36,811 bases of DNA from CAYYKK01 sp964467935 (GCA_964467935.1 CAYYKK010000028.1:1-36811), one strand, 5' to 3'. Counted from the stretch's first letter, positions 7,711-18,001 are shown. Numbers and translations: made by a program. The notes: generated by a model not told the origin, from the sequence alone.

Positions 7711-8979
7711 CTACTCGCGCTGGGCGCGGATCACGAAGGGATCGATGACGCCCTTGCGGCCCTTGTCCGCGAAGTAGACGCGGAGCATCTGCGCGGCGAC
7801 CGTCGACGCCTTGACCTTCCAGCTCGCGTGGTTCGCGGCGAGGACGCTGATCGCGACCTCCGGAGCGTCCGTCGGCGCGAAGCCGACGAACCACGTGTAG
7901 AGGTAGCCATTGACCTTGTTCTCCTGCAAGGTCCCGGTCTTTCCGGCGACGCGAATCTCGGGGAGATAGGCGCGTCCACTCCGATCGTGAAACGCTTGGA
8001 AGCTCGTCCCGCCGTCGACCGTCGACTCCATCATCGTCGTCACCGCGCGCGCGGTGCGCTCCTCGACGACGCGACCGAGGACCTGACGCTCGGTGGGCCC
8101 GTGGTACATCTCGCCGTCGGCGTCCTTCACGCTCGCGACGACGAAGAGCCGCACCATCTCGCCCTTGTTCGCGACCGTCGTGGCGAGGTTCGCCGCTTGG
8201 AACGGTGAGAGCGTCGTGTGCCAGAACCCCGCGGCGGACCGCGCGAGCTCGTTCGGCTCGTCGGGGAAGTCGATCTTGCTGACGGCCACGGGCACGTCGA
8301 ACGGGATCTCGCGGCCCCACCCGAGACGCGTCGCGATGCTCGTCATGTCGTCCTTGTCGAGGTTGTCGAGCGCGAGGCGCGCGAAGACGACGTTGAGGCT
8401 GCGACCCATCGCCTCGGCCATGGTCGCGCAATACTTGTCGCGCTTCTTGTCGGGGATGAGCTCGCTGTCCTCGATGCGGCTCTTGCCGCCGTGATAGCAC
8501 TCGCGCGTCGTCGGCCCGAGGCCCTTCTCGACGAGGGCCGAGCCCGTGACGATCTTGAAGACGCTGGCCGAGGGCGACGTGGCCTCCGCGGCGATGTTCG
8601 TGAGCGGCGCGTCCTCCGAATAGTTCGCCCAGACGAGGACGCGGCCGGTCTGCACGTCGGTCATCACGACGGCGCCCATCGGCACGGACCCGTCGCGCAG
8701 GAGGCGATTGGCGGCCCGTTGGTATTTGGGCACGAGGGTGAGCTCCGCGACGCGATCGCCGTGCGCCGGCGCCGTGACGACGTCGCCTCGCGCGTCGATG
8801 CGCGTGAGATCGAGATCGGTCAGCGGAGGGGGGCTGACCTCTTTCTTCACCTTCGCGCCGCCCGTCGCGAGCTTCGCCTTCGACAGGCTCTCGACGAGCG
8901 TCGACGTGTGCGAGCGCACGTACGGCAGCGTGATGGCGACGAGCCCGAGAGCTGCGCCTATGGCGATCCAACGCCGCAT
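7711..8979 (-). CDS. Penicillin-binding protein, transpeptidase domain only
   Basis: A 422-residue, single-pass membrane protein with a periplasmic D,D-transpeptidase domain that would cross-link peptidoglycan. The start ATG 8979 is placed just before the membrane anchor (residues 1-21, RRWIAIGAALGLVAITLPY). The frame stays open to 9084 but adds only an Arg-rich stretch. Catalytic motifs are complete: SVFK (Ser139, Lys142), SLN (194-196) and KTGT (347-350). The region between anchor and transpeptidase is only about 75 residues, so the usual class B dimerisation domain and the glycosyltransferase domain are missing. It resembles the short penicillin-binding transpeptidases seen beside FtsI/MrdA-type proteins. 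It stands alone on the minus strand. Confidence 0.88.
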   Translation of the reverse strand: MRRWIAIGAALGLVAITLPYVRSHTSTLVESLSKAKLATGGAKVKKEVSPPPLTDLDLTRIDARGDVVTAPAHGDRVAELTLVPKYQRAANRLLRDGSVPMGAVVMTDVQTGRVLVWANYSEDAPLTNIAAEATSPSASVFKIVTGSALVEKGLGPTTRECYHGGKSRIEDSELIPDKKRDKYCATMAEAMGRSLNVVFARLALDNLDKDDMTSIATRLGWGREIPFDVPVAVSKIDFPDEPNELARSAAGFWHTTLSPFQAANLATTVANKGEMVRLFVVASVKDADGEMYHGPTERQVLGRVVEERTARAVTTMMESTVDGGTSFQAFHDRSGRAYLPEIRVAGKTGTLQENKVNGYLYTWFVGFAPTDAPEVAISVLAANHASWKVKASTVAAQMLRVYFADKGRKGVIDPFVIRAQRE

Positions 8980-9109
8980 CGCTCGGGGGGTTAACCCACC
9001 GTGACGCTTCGGGCCAAAGAAACGGATCGCCCCCGAGTAACGACGACGACGCAGGGGCGACCGAGAGCGCTGCCCGCCAACCAAGCCCGCGCCATCCGAA
9101 CCCGCGCGA

Positions 9110-10873
<1,764 letters not shown>

Positions 10874-11268
10874 TGTCTCCCATCCTCGCGTGGCAGCAGG
10901 TCGGCGCAGGGTATCGGAAAGCAGGCGACTTTGAACTTCGACTTCCGCCGTCCCGACCAACCGTCCCGACGCACGAGCGCTCTCTGCCTCGGACGTCGCC
11001 CCGTCTCGAGAGCGAAACGGCGGCGCGTCGCACGCTCGCATTCGCCGGACGGAAGGTCAAGGTGCTCGCACCCCGCCGGAGGGACGCGTGCGGCGCGCAC
11101 CCGGCAGCCGCGACCGAGGTGACGCCGGCCCGTCCGTTCGCCGCCCCCGGGCCCCGTCGCGCCGATGTCGATGTCCGTTCGCCTCGCGTCTCGGCTAGTC
11201 TCCCTCGTGCCGTAGCGTCGACGACCGGAGCGTCTCACGCAGCGCCCACGCTCTTGATGGAGGTTCCG
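10874..11268. other. Divergent intergenic region, 395 bp
   Basis: Lies between the porin gene (leftward) and the HD-GYP gene (rightward). It must hold both promoters, but I see no convincing -35/-10 pair, sigma54 element, repeat or small gene. A GGAGG at 11259-11263 is the ribosome site of the HD-GYP gene. Confidence 0.5.
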
Positions 11269-13266
11269 ATGCAGACCGCTGACGTGTCGCGAGGCGTGCC
11301 CGTCGGGCTCGAGGTGTTCGATGCGGCGTGTCGCGCGCTCGAGAGCGACTCGCGCCTCGCCGACCGACTGGTCGTGCGCCCGCATCCGCTCCTCGCGCTC
11401 GTGCGTCGCGACGCGGCGGCGGTGCTCGTCGCGCCGGCGCGCGTGTGGTCGTCGGCGCGGCACCTGCTGAAGCCCTTCGCCGAGGACCTGGCGGACGGCG
11501 CGACGACCCTCGTCCTGCTCGGTGACGTCGACGATCCCGATCTCGCGCAGGCCATTCGCAGAGGGATCTCGACGATCCTCCCCGCGTCCCCCGGGGCGAC
11601 CGAGCTCGTCGCGGCCGTGCTCGCCGGGTTCGAGCTCATCGACGCCAAGTCCCGCGCGGAGAGCCGCGGCAAATGGCTGAGCCGCTATCGATACGAGCTC
11701 GGCGAGCTCATCGAGATCGCGAAGGCCGTCAGCACCGAGCGCGAGATCGACAAGCTCCTCGGCTTGATCCTCGAGAAGAGCCGATTCATCACGGGCGCCG
11801 ACGCCGGCAGCATCTACGTCGTCGAGGGCGACGATCCCGATCCGCTCCGCAGGACCCTGCGCTTCAAGCTGACGCAGAACGACTCGATCGAGCTCGACTT
11901 CCGCGAGTTCACGGTGCCGGTGAGCCCACGCTCGATGTCGGGCTACGTCGCGCTCCACAAGAGCCCGCTCAACATCGCCGACGTCTATGACCTTCCCGCG
12001 CATTCGCCGTTCGCGTTCGATCGGTCGTTCGACGCGAAGATCGCCTATCGGACGAAGAGCATGCTCTGCGCGCCGCTGCAGAGCCGCGGAGGCGACGTCA
12101 TCGGCGTCATCCAGCTCATCAACAAGAAGCGCGACCCGGAGCTGCGATTGCGCTCCACCGAGGACTTCGAGCGCCAGATCGTGCCGTTCGACCAGCGGAG
12201 CGAGGAGCTCTTGATGACGCTCGCTTCGCAGGCGGGCATCGCCCTCGAGAACGCGATTCTCTACGCGGAGATCAATCGAATGTTGGAGGGCTTCGTGCGC
12301 GCGAGCGTCGAGGCGATCGAGCAGCGCGATCCCACGACGAGCGGCCATTCTCGTCGCGTCGCGGACTTCACGGTGGGCCTCGCGCGCGCCGTCGAGCGCA
12401 CGAGCGCCGGGCCCTTCCGCGACGTGCGCTGGACTCGCGACGATCTCCGCGAGCTCGAGTATGCCTCGCTCCTCCACGACTTCGGCAAGATCGGCGTACG
12501 CGAGGAGGTGTTGGTCAAGGCGAAGAAGCTCTATGGCCACCAGCTCGACAACATCCGCCTGCGATTCGATTACGCGATCCGGTCGCTCGAGGCCGACGTC
12601 CTCCGCCGCAAGGTCGTCGTCCACGAGCGGAGCGGCAGCGCCGACGAGCTGTCTCGTCTCGACGAGGAGCTCACGTTCCGTCGCTCGCAGCTCGAGTCCG
12701 CGTTCGCTGCGATCTGCGGCTCGAACGAGCCGACCATCATGAGCGGGGGCGACTTCGCTCAAATCGAAGCGGTCGCGCGCGAGACCTATACGGACTTGTC
12801 GGGGCGCGAGATGCCGCTCATCACGAAAGAGGAGATGCAGAGCCTGTCCGTGCCGCGGGGCTCTCTCACGCCGACCGAGATCGACGAGATCCGGAGCCAC
12901 GTGACGCACACGTTCGAGTTCTTGTCGCAGATCCCTTGGGGAAAGCAGTTTCGCCGCGTCGCGCTCATCGCTGGCGCGCATCACGAGCGCCTCAATGGCA
13001 CCGGCTATCCTCATCGCCTCCACGCGGCCGAGATCCCGCTCCAATCGAAGATGATGAGCGTCGCCGACATCTTCGACGCGCTCACCGCGTCGGACCGACC
13101 GTACAAGAAGGCCGTGCCGGTCGAGCGCGCCCTCGACATCCTCGGCTTCGAGGTCAAAGACCAACACCTGGACGGAGACCTCGTCCGCATCTTCGTGGAG
13201 GCGCGGGTATGGGAGGACGTCGAGGGGCCGCTCTCGATCGGCTATCCCGCCTCGCGTCGATTCTGA
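11269..13266 (+). CDS. Cyclic di-GMP phosphodiesterase-type protein: pseudo-receiver, GAF, HD-GYP with long insertion
   Basis: A 665-residue predicted cytoplasmic signalling protein. GGAGG at 11259-11263 puts the start at ATG 11269 rather than the ATG at 11257. Residues about 20-130 resemble a receiver-like domain without a clear phospho-acceptor Asp. Residues about 145-330 are a GAF domain (CAPLQSRGGDVIGVIQLINKK). The rest is HD-GYP: His403-Asp404 in LLHDFGKIG, HHERLNGTGYP at 571-581, and the later VADIFDALTASDRPYK. Signature residues are present, so cyclic di-GMP hydrolysis is likely. About 110 residues (about 418-529), probably coiled-coil, are inserted between the HD motif and the SLTPTEIDEIRSHV helix that normally follows closely. 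Confidence 0.88.
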   Translation: MQTADVSRGVPVGLEVFDAACRALESDSRLADRLVVRPHPLLALVRRDAAAVLVAPARVWSSARHLLKPFAEDLADGATTLVLLGDVDDPDLAQAIRRGISTILPASPGATELVAAVLAGFELIDAKSRAESRGKWLSRYRYELGELIEIAKAVSTEREIDKLLGLILEKSRFITGADAGSIYVVEGDDPDPLRRTLRFKLTQNDSIELDFREFTVPVSPRSMSGYVALHKSPLNIADVYDLPAHSPFAFDRSFDAKIAYRTKSMLCAPLQSRGGDVIGVIQLINKKRDPELRLRSTEDFERQIVPFDQRSEELLMTLASQAGIALENAILYAEINRMLEGFVRASVEAIEQRDPTTSGHSRRVADFTVGLARAVERTSAGPFRDVRWTRDDLRELEYASLLHDFGKIGVREEVLVKAKKLYGHQLDNIRLRFDYAIRSLEADVLRRKVVVHERSGSADELSRLDEELTFRRSQLESAFAAICGSNEPTIMSGGDFAQIEAVARETYTDLSGREMPLITKEEMQSLSVPRGSLTPTEIDEIRSHVTHTFEFLSQIPWGKQFRRVALIAGAHHERLNGTGYPHRLHAAEIPLQSKMMSVADIFDALTASDRPYKKAVPVERALDILGFEVKDQHLDGDLVRIFVEARVWEDVEGPLSIGYPASRRF

Positions 13267-13271
13267 CGGAG

Positions 13272-13285
13272 GACCCTCGGGGGTC
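13272..13285. terminator. Short hairpin between convergent stops
   Basis: GACCC (13272-13276) and GGGTC (13281-13285) pair over TCGG, 6 nt after the HD-GYP stop and 12 nt before the stop of the convergent gene. There is no U-tract, so this is a terminator by position only. Confidence 0.3.
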
Positions 13286-13297
13286 GTCGGCGCCGCC

Positions 13298-13915
13298 TCA
13301 GGGGCTCACGTGCCCGGACCCGTCGCGGACGAGGACGGCGTCTCCCGAGCTCACCCGCATTTCGACGTCGAAGCCGTCGCCGACCGCCTTGCCCGTGATC
13401 ACGCCGCCGAACCCGCCGTGCGGGCCGGGAGCAGCGTCGTCGGCGGTGAGCGTCCCCGCAAAGCCCCCCTCGCTCGGCTCCCCATTGATCTGGAGGGTCC
13501 CCCACGGGCCCTTCACCGTCCCCCTCACGGTGTGCGGCGTCAGGTCGACTTCCAGCTCTCCGGGGCCCGCGCTCGCTTTGCCGTCGTCGCGCTTCCATGC
13601 GTCGTCTTCCGCCGTCGATTGAGGCGACACCTTGCGTTTGCGGGCCTTGAACGTGCCCCGGAATCGACGCGGCGCGATCCCTTCGTCGGGCGCTCCCGAT
13701 CCCGACGCGCCGCTCGCGGCGGGCGCCGCGCTCGCGGTCGCGGAGGACACCATTGCCGCGGAGGAGGCGCCGGCGCTCGATTGACTTGCGACGACGGACG
13801 CCGAAGGCGCGGTCGTCGACGACGCCGGCTCGCTGGAGCACGCGAGGCAGGTCAAAGCGATCGCCAGCGATCCAGCGGTGTTCCGATTCGATGCGCGAGA
13901 GAGGCGGCAGGTCAC
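13298..13915 (-). CDS. Ser/Ala-rich exported protein, probable lipoprotein, unknown
   Basis: About 205 residues from GTG 13915. An ATG at 13963 is also possible and would add 16 residues before the signal sequence. The N-terminus has Arg residues, a hydrophobic segment (SLAIALTCLAC) and Cys26 followed by SSEPASS, so lipidation is likely although the lipobox is not standard. Then comes a Ser/Ala-rich linker to about residue 80, and a C-terminal all-beta domain with glycine turns (VRGTVKGPWGTLQINGEP, GGFGGVITGKAVGDGFDVEM). No family is recognised. It is convergent with the HD-GYP gene and divergent from the H1-like gene. Confidence 0.6.
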   Translation of the reverse strand: MTCRLSRASNRNTAGSLAIALTCLACSSEPASSTTAPSASVVASQSSAGASSAAMVSSATASAAPAASGASGSGAPDEGIAPRRFRGTFKARKRKVSPQSTAEDDAWKRDDGKASAGPGELEVDLTPHTVRGTVKGPWGTLQINGEPSEGGFAGTLTADDAAPGPHGGFGGVITGKAVGDGFDVEMRVSSGDAVLVRDGSGHVSP

Positions 13916-14022
13916 GACACGGAGCTTAGTCGCTTTCCCGTCGACGAGGTCGAGCCTCGCCATAGCCCCGGCGAGGGCCTCCGCTCCCCATTAACGCCTT
14001 GCCCAATGACACAGGTTTGGGG

Positions 14023-14050
14023 TTGACCGCTCGGGGCCGAAGGGCATAGT
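14023..14050 (+). promoter_or_regulatory. Candidate sigma70-type promoter of the H1-like gene
   Basis: TTGACC (14023-14028) and CATAGT (14045-14050) are separated by 16 bp. This predicts a transcript start near 14057, just before the inverted repeat at 14059-14081. The -35 matches five of six consensus bases and the -10 four of six. Confidence 0.5.
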
Positions 14051-14058
14051 CATTCATC

Positions 14059-14081
14059 ATCGCCGATCGGGTATCGGCGAT
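14059..14081 (+). promoter_or_regulatory. Perfect inverted repeat filling the 5' leader of the H1-like gene
   Basis: ATCGCCGAT (14059-14067), a CGGGT loop, and ATCGGCGAT (14073-14081) form a perfect 9-bp dyad. It begins at the predicted transcript start and ends 3 nt before the GGAG ribosome site (14085-14088 region). It could be an operator over the start point or an mRNA hairpin affecting ribosome access. Confidence 0.55.
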
Positions 14082-14092
14082 ATGGAGACGAC

Positions 14093-14959
14093 ATGACCCC
14101 CACCGACGCATTCACCGCTCAGATCATCGAACTCGTCCGACGGATGCCGGACGAAGCCATCCTCGCTCTCGTCAAGAATCAGCTCGCCGGCGTGAAGGTG
14201 CTCTCGCAATCGCTCGCCACCGTCGCCAAAGCCCGACCCACGGCCGCCAAGGCGGCGACCGTCGAGGTCGAGGCTCCGGTCGCCGAGGCCCCGAAGGCCG
14301 CGGCTGTCGTCGAGCCCGCGCCGAAGGCCGCTCCGAAGAGCGTCGCGCCCGCGAAGGTCGCGAAGGCGGCTTCGGTCAAGGCGCCTCCCGCGAAGGCGCC
14401 CAAGGCGGCTCCCGCGAAGGCAGCGCCCGCGAAGGCAGCACCCATCAAGGCAGCGCCGGCGAAGGCAGCGCCGGCGAAGGCAGCGCCCGCGAAGGCAGCG
14501 CCCGCGAAGGCAGCGCCGGCAAAGGCAGCGCCGGCAAAGGCAGCGCCGGCGAAGGCAGCGCCCGCGAAGGCAGCGCCGGCAAAGGCAGCGCCCGCGAAGG
14601 CAGCCAAGGCGGCTCCGGCGAAGGCGGCGCCCGCGAAGAAGGCCGGGGCCGCGAAGGCGCCGGCGAAGAAAGGGCGCGGCGCGGACGGGGGTCGGCACGA
14701 GATCCTCGCGCAGGTCGAGCGCGTGGTGAAGGCGAGCAACGGCCTCGCCGCGAGCGAGGTGGCGAAGGCGGCGGGCGTTCCGCAGTCGCGCGCTGCGGCG
14801 GCCCTGAAGGAGCTCAAGCTGGCGAAGCGCATCTTCCAGGGCGGCGATCGTCGCTTCGCTCGCTATGCCGGCGACGCGAAGTCGGCCGAGGCCGCGAGCC
14901 TCTATGCGCGCAAGCACGCTGCGGGGCCGCAGACCAAGAAGAAGGGCAAGAAGAAGTAA
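14093..14959 (+). CDS. Histone H1-like AKP-repeat protein with C-terminal winged-helix-like domain
   Basis: A 288-residue protein. Residues 1-50 are helical (TAQIIELVRRMPDEAILALVKNQLAGVKVL). Residues about 85-195 are Lys/Ala/Pro repeats, dominated by the pentapeptide AAPAK, as in histone H1 tails and bacterial H1-like proteins. Residues about 200-265 (HEILAQVERVVKASNGLAASEVAKAAGVPQSRAAAAL in outline) look like a winged helix-turn-helix with a three-helix core. The C-terminus is KKKGKKK. I infer a DNA-binding, chromatin-architectural protein. GGAG stands about 5 nt before the ATG, and the leader holds a perfect hairpin. The 15-bp repeat array makes the linker length prone to slippage. Confidence 0.8.
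   Translation: MTPTDAFTAQIIELVRRMPDEAILALVKNQLAGVKVLSQSLATVAKARPTAAKAATVEVEAPVAEAPKAAAVVEPAPKAAPKSVAPAKVAKAASVKAPPAKAPKAAPAKAAPAKAAPIKAAPAKAAPAKAAPAKAAPAKAAPAKAAPAKAAPAKAAPAKAAPAKAAPAKAAKAAPAKAAPAKKAGAAKAPAKKGRGADGGRHEILAQVERVVKASNGLAASEVAKAAGVPQSRAAAALKELKLAKRIFQGGDRRFARYAGDAKSAEAASLYARKHAAGPQTKKKGKKK
14420..14599 (+). repeat. Twelve tandem 15-bp units inside the H1-like gene
   Basis: Twelve consecutive in-frame 15-bp units of the form GCAGCGCCnGCnAAG encode AAPAK. They differ mainly at two positions (CCC or CCG; GCG, GCA or once ATC). The low divergence suggests recent expansion or homogenisation. Copy-number change would keep the frame. Confidence 0.9.
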
Positions 14960-14964
14960 GCCCG

Positions 14965-14985
14965 CACGCGCCCCGAAGGCGCGTG
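14965..14985 (+). terminator. Hairpin after the H1-like gene
   Basis: CACGCGCC (14965-14972) and GGCGCGTG (14978-14985) pair perfectly over CCGAA, 5 nt after the stop. It lies between convergent genes. No U-tract follows, but the stem is strong. Confidence 0.5.
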
Positions 14986-15049
14986 GATGGAGGGCGCCCG
15001 TCGTGAGGGGTCCGGCGCCCGTCCTACCCGCGTGCCTCGCTCGCGCGTC

Positions 15050-16426
15050 TCACGACGCCGTCGTCGGCTCGCCGTCGCCGGTATCCAAGAGCCGCGCGAG
15101 CGTCTTGCGATCGATGCCGAGTCGCTCGGCCGTGCGGGTGCGGTGGTCACCCAGCCTGCCGAGCGCCCACGCGGCGTACGCTCGCTGCATCTCTCGCAAC
15201 GGAATGACTTCGCCGGAGAACAGCTCGCCGGCCGATCGAGGCGGCTCCTCCCGGAGCGCCTTCGGTAGATCGTCGCGCTCGACCACGGGGCCTTTGGCCA
15301 AGAGGACGACGCGCTCGAGCGCGTGGGCGAGCTCGCGCACGTTCCCGGGCCAGGTGTGGTCGAGCAAGAGCTCCATGGCGCCGGGGCCGACCCGCTCCGC
15401 CACCGCCGAGCGGTGCTTCTGCTTCGACGAGTGGAAGAAGTGCTCGATGAGCTCCGGCAGGTCCTCACGTCGCTGGCGCAGCGGAGGGACCTCGAGCGAC
15501 ACGACGTCGAGTCGATAGAGGAGATCCTCTCGGAAGGTCCCGTCCGCGACGCGCGAGCGCAGGTCGCGGTGCGTCGCGGCGACGATGCGCACGTCGACCG
15601 CGCGCTCGGCGCTCCCGCCGACGGGTCGCACGACGCCCCGCTCGAGCACGTGCAGGAGCTTCGCCTGGAGCGCAGGCGCCATGTCTCCGATCTCGTCGAG
15701 GAAGAGCGTCCCGCGATCGGCCTCGACGAAGAGCCCCTGCCTCGCGACGCTCGCCCCCGTGAACGCGCCCTTCGCGTGCCCGAAGAGCTCGCTTTCGAGG
15801 AGCGCCTCGGGCAATGCGGCGCAATTCACGGCGACGAACGGCTGGGCGCCGCGCTCGCTCTGGGCGTGCAGCGTCTCGGCGAGCAGTCCTTTGCCGGTCC
15901 CGGTCTCCCCGAGCAGCAGCACCGGGCTGTCCGCGTTCGCGACGCGCGAGATCGTGTCGAGCAGGTCCTTCATGGCTCGGCTCCGCGCTACGATCTTCTT
16001 TCCCGCTTCGCGCCCTCGGAGGGCCCGCTTCAATGCCGTCGCCTCTTGCCGCAGCTCCGCTTGCTCGAACGCGCGGCTCAAGAAGATGACGAGCTCCTCG
16101 AGCTTGAATGGCTTCGTCAGGTAGTGCGCGGCGCCGCGGCGCATCGATTCGATCGCCGTGTCGATGGCGCCGAACGCGGTCATCACGATGACGGGCCTGT
16201 CCGGTCGAGAGCGCTGCGAAGCGGCCAGCAGCGTCAGCCCATCCATGTCCGGCATTCGCAGGTCGGTGACCATCGCGTCGACCTGGTCCTGCTCCAAGAG
16301 CTCGACGGCGCGCTTGCCCGACGAGACCGCGACGGCGGAGAAGCCGTGGTCCACGAGGCCCNNNNNNNNNNTTTCGATGTGGTCGTCCACCACGACGACG
16401 CGTCGCCGCGCCTCCTTGCCATTCAT
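15050..16426 (-). CDS. NtrC-family sigma54-dependent response regulator (contains a 10-N assembly gap)
   Basis: A 458-residue product as assembled. The receiver domain (about 8-125) has the DD pair (14-15), phospho-acceptor Asp55 in MVTDLRMPDMDG and Lys in YLTKPF. The AAA+ domain has GETGTGKG (173-180), the sigma54-contacting GAFTGA (220-225), Walker B LFLDEIG (241-247) and the arginine-finger region. A C-terminal Fis-type helix-turn-helix (RTRTAERLGIDRKTLARLL) binds DNA. Once phosphorylated it should activate a sigma54 promoter from an upstream site. The start ATG 16426 has AGAGG 7 nt upstream and overlaps the kinase stop by 4 nt (ATGA). The most likely target is the divergent efflux operon. 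Confidence 0.93.
   Translation of the reverse strand: MNGKEARRRVVVVDDHIEXXXXGLVDHGFSAVAVSSGKRAVELLEQDQVDAMVTDLRMPDMDGLTLLAASQRSRPDRPVIVMTAFGAIDTAIESMRRGAAHYLTKPFKLEELVIFLSRAFEQAELRQEATALKRALRGREAGKKIVARSRAMKDLLDTISRVANADSPVLLLGETGTGKGLLAETLHAQSERGAQPFVAVNCAALPEALLESELFGHAKGAFTGASVARQGLFVEADRGTLFLDEIGDMAPALQAKLLHVLERGVVRPVGGSAERAVDVRIVAATHRDLRSRVADGTFREDLLYRLDVVSLEVPPLRQRREDLPELIEHFFHSSKQKHRSAVAERVGPGAMELLLDHTWPGNVRELAHALERVVLLAKGPVVERDDLPKALREEPPRSAGELFSGEVIPLREMQRAYAAWALGRLGDHRTRTAERLGIDRKTLARLLDTGDGEPTTAS
16362..16371. other. Assembly gap (10 N) inside the receiver domain
   Basis: Ten N bases fall just after the acidic pair of the response regulator. The flanks stay in frame across 10 nt, but compared with NtrC-type receivers the first helix is about 3 residues too short. 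The true gap is therefore probably near 19 nt. Confidence 0.9.
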
Positions 16427-17934
16427 GACCCGACCTCTTCGTCCGCGCGCGGCAGTGAGATGGTGACCCTCGTCCCCAGCGGTTCGTTCGCTTCGATTCG
16501 CAAGGTTCCTCGGTGTGCTTTCACGATTTCGTTCGTAATGGCGAGGCCGAGGCCCGTGCCCTGGCCAGCCGGTTTGGTCGTGAAGAATGGCTCGATCGCG
16601 CGCGCGGCCAGCTCGGGCGCGATCCCGGAGCCGTCGTCGCGCACGACGATCTCGACGCGGTCCTCCCTCGCGTCGACGGAGAGCACCACGTGCCCGCCGC
16701 GCTCGCACGCTTCGCACGCATTGAGCAGCAAGTTGACGAGCGCGTGCTCCAAGAGGAGCCCGTCGCAATGGATCGCCAGGCCGCGGGTCGGCAGCTCGCC
16801 GGCGAGGCTCACCTCGGCCTTCTCGAAGCGGTGCTGCACGAGGCGCATCGCGCCGCGGGCGAGCTCTTCGGGATCCACGCGCGCCAACACCGGATCGCCT
16901 CCGCGCGCGAGATTGAGGAACCCGCGCACGACGCCCCGAATGCGATCGGCCTGCTCGAGAATGGTGCGCGCGTTCTTCGTCGTCTTCTCGTCCCCCTTGA
17001 AGCGCGTCTCGAGCTGCTCGGCGCGACCGACGATGATCCCGAGCGGCGTCGAGATCTCGTGCGCCACGCCGGTCGCGAACGTGCCCATCATCGCCACGCG
17101 GCTCGCCCTCACGAGCCTGTCGTCGAGGCGACGCTGGAGATCGACGAGCGCGAGCTCGCGAGCGAAATCGAGATCACGGGCCTGCCGTCGCAGGCTCATC
17201 GCACCGAAGAGGAACACGAGGCCCCCCGCGATCGCCGAGGTCGCCACGAGGCGCAGGCGTGAGCGGAACTCGCGCGCCCGCTCGTGGCTCGCGCTCGCCA
17301 CGACCGCCACGCCCCAACGACCGAACGGGCCGGAGTCGAACCGAGCGAGCCCTGCGAACGCGGCCCGCGCGGGGAGCCCGAGGCGCGTCGCATCGGAGCG
17401 GTCGAGGCGGAGCGAGGCGCTGGAGGCGGTGAGCGCGTCTTCGATGATCTGCGCGTCGACCTCCCGAGCGTCGGTCGACACGAGCCGCGGCTTGCCTGGC
17501 GGGCGCACCAGCAGCACGACCTCGCCGGGCCGCTCGATGCTCGAGACCTCCTTGAGGAGCGACGGCAGGGAGAGCTCCACGTCGAGGGTCTCGCCGCCGT
17601 CGCGCGCGATGGTGAAGTCGAGCGGCCTCTCGTCCCCCTCGCCGTGCGGCATCGTCCGGCGATGGACCTCGAAGAACGTACCGGTCCAGGGTCGATCCTC
17701 GGGGCGCGCGAGCGACGCGAGCTGACGGGCCGAGTCGAGACGGCCCGAGAGCCCCGACGCCACGGCGCGCGCCATCCGCGACTGTTCGACGGCGAAGTCC
17801 TCGAACGCCGCGTCCTCTTCCCGCTTCTCGTCCCAACGCACCACCGCCGCGGTGACCGCGACGGTGCCCAGCATCGCGAGCGCGATGAAGATCTTCTGGG
17901 TTCTCCCCGCGATCGGCGGCTCGGCCGAGAGCAT
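16423..17934 (-). CDS. Membrane sensor histidine kinase, partner of the sigma54 regulator
   Basis: A 503-residue protein from ATG 17934. TM1 is about 15-33 and TM2 about 229-247, enclosing a periplasmic sensor region of about 195 residues of unknown fold. Next come a short helical linker, the HisKA domain with His292 in GVAHEISTPLG, the N-box (NLLLNACEA, Asn405), the G1 box (DDGSGIAPE) and the G2 box (GTGLGLAITN). All catalytic elements are intact. It should phosphorylate the response regulator whose ATG overlaps its TGA. The gene is divergent from a tripartite efflux operon, so an envelope signal or toxic compound is a reasonable but unproven stimulus. The ribosome site is weak. The frame is open upstream, but that part is Trp/Arg-rich and not protein-like. 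Confidence 0.9.
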   Translation of the reverse strand: MLSAEPPIAGRTQKIFIALAMLGTVAVTAAVVRWDEKREEDAAFEDFAVEQSRMARAVASGLSGRLDSARQLASLARPEDRPWTGTFFEVHRRTMPHGEGDERPLDFTIARDGGETLDVELSLPSLLKEVSSIERPGEVVLLVRPPGKPRLVSTDAREVDAQIIEDALTASSASLRLDRSDATRLGLPARAAFAGLARFDSGPFGRWGVAVVASASHERAREFRSRLRLVATSAIAGGLVFLFGAMSLRRQARDLDFARELALVDLQRRLDDRLVRASRVAMMGTFATGVAHEISTPLGIIVGRAEQLETRFKGDEKTTKNARTILEQADRIRGVVRGFLNLARGGDPVLARVDPEELARGAMRLVQHRFEKAEVSLAGELPTRGLAIHCDGLLLEHALVNLLLNACEACERGGHVVLSVDAREDRVEIVVRDDGSGIAPELAARAIEPFFTTKPAGQGTGLGLAITNEIVKAHRGTLRIEANEPLGTRVTISLPRADEEVGS

Positions 17935-18001
17935 CGGTGGCAGCTTAGCAATCGGTGGGCCCGAGCCCAGCCGCGCGAACGAGCGCCGGAAATCCGCGCG
18001 C

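Noticed and set aside
16362..16371. Break in the response regulator read as a pseudogene
   Set aside because: It is an N gap; both flanks stay in one frame and all catalytic motifs downstream are intact.
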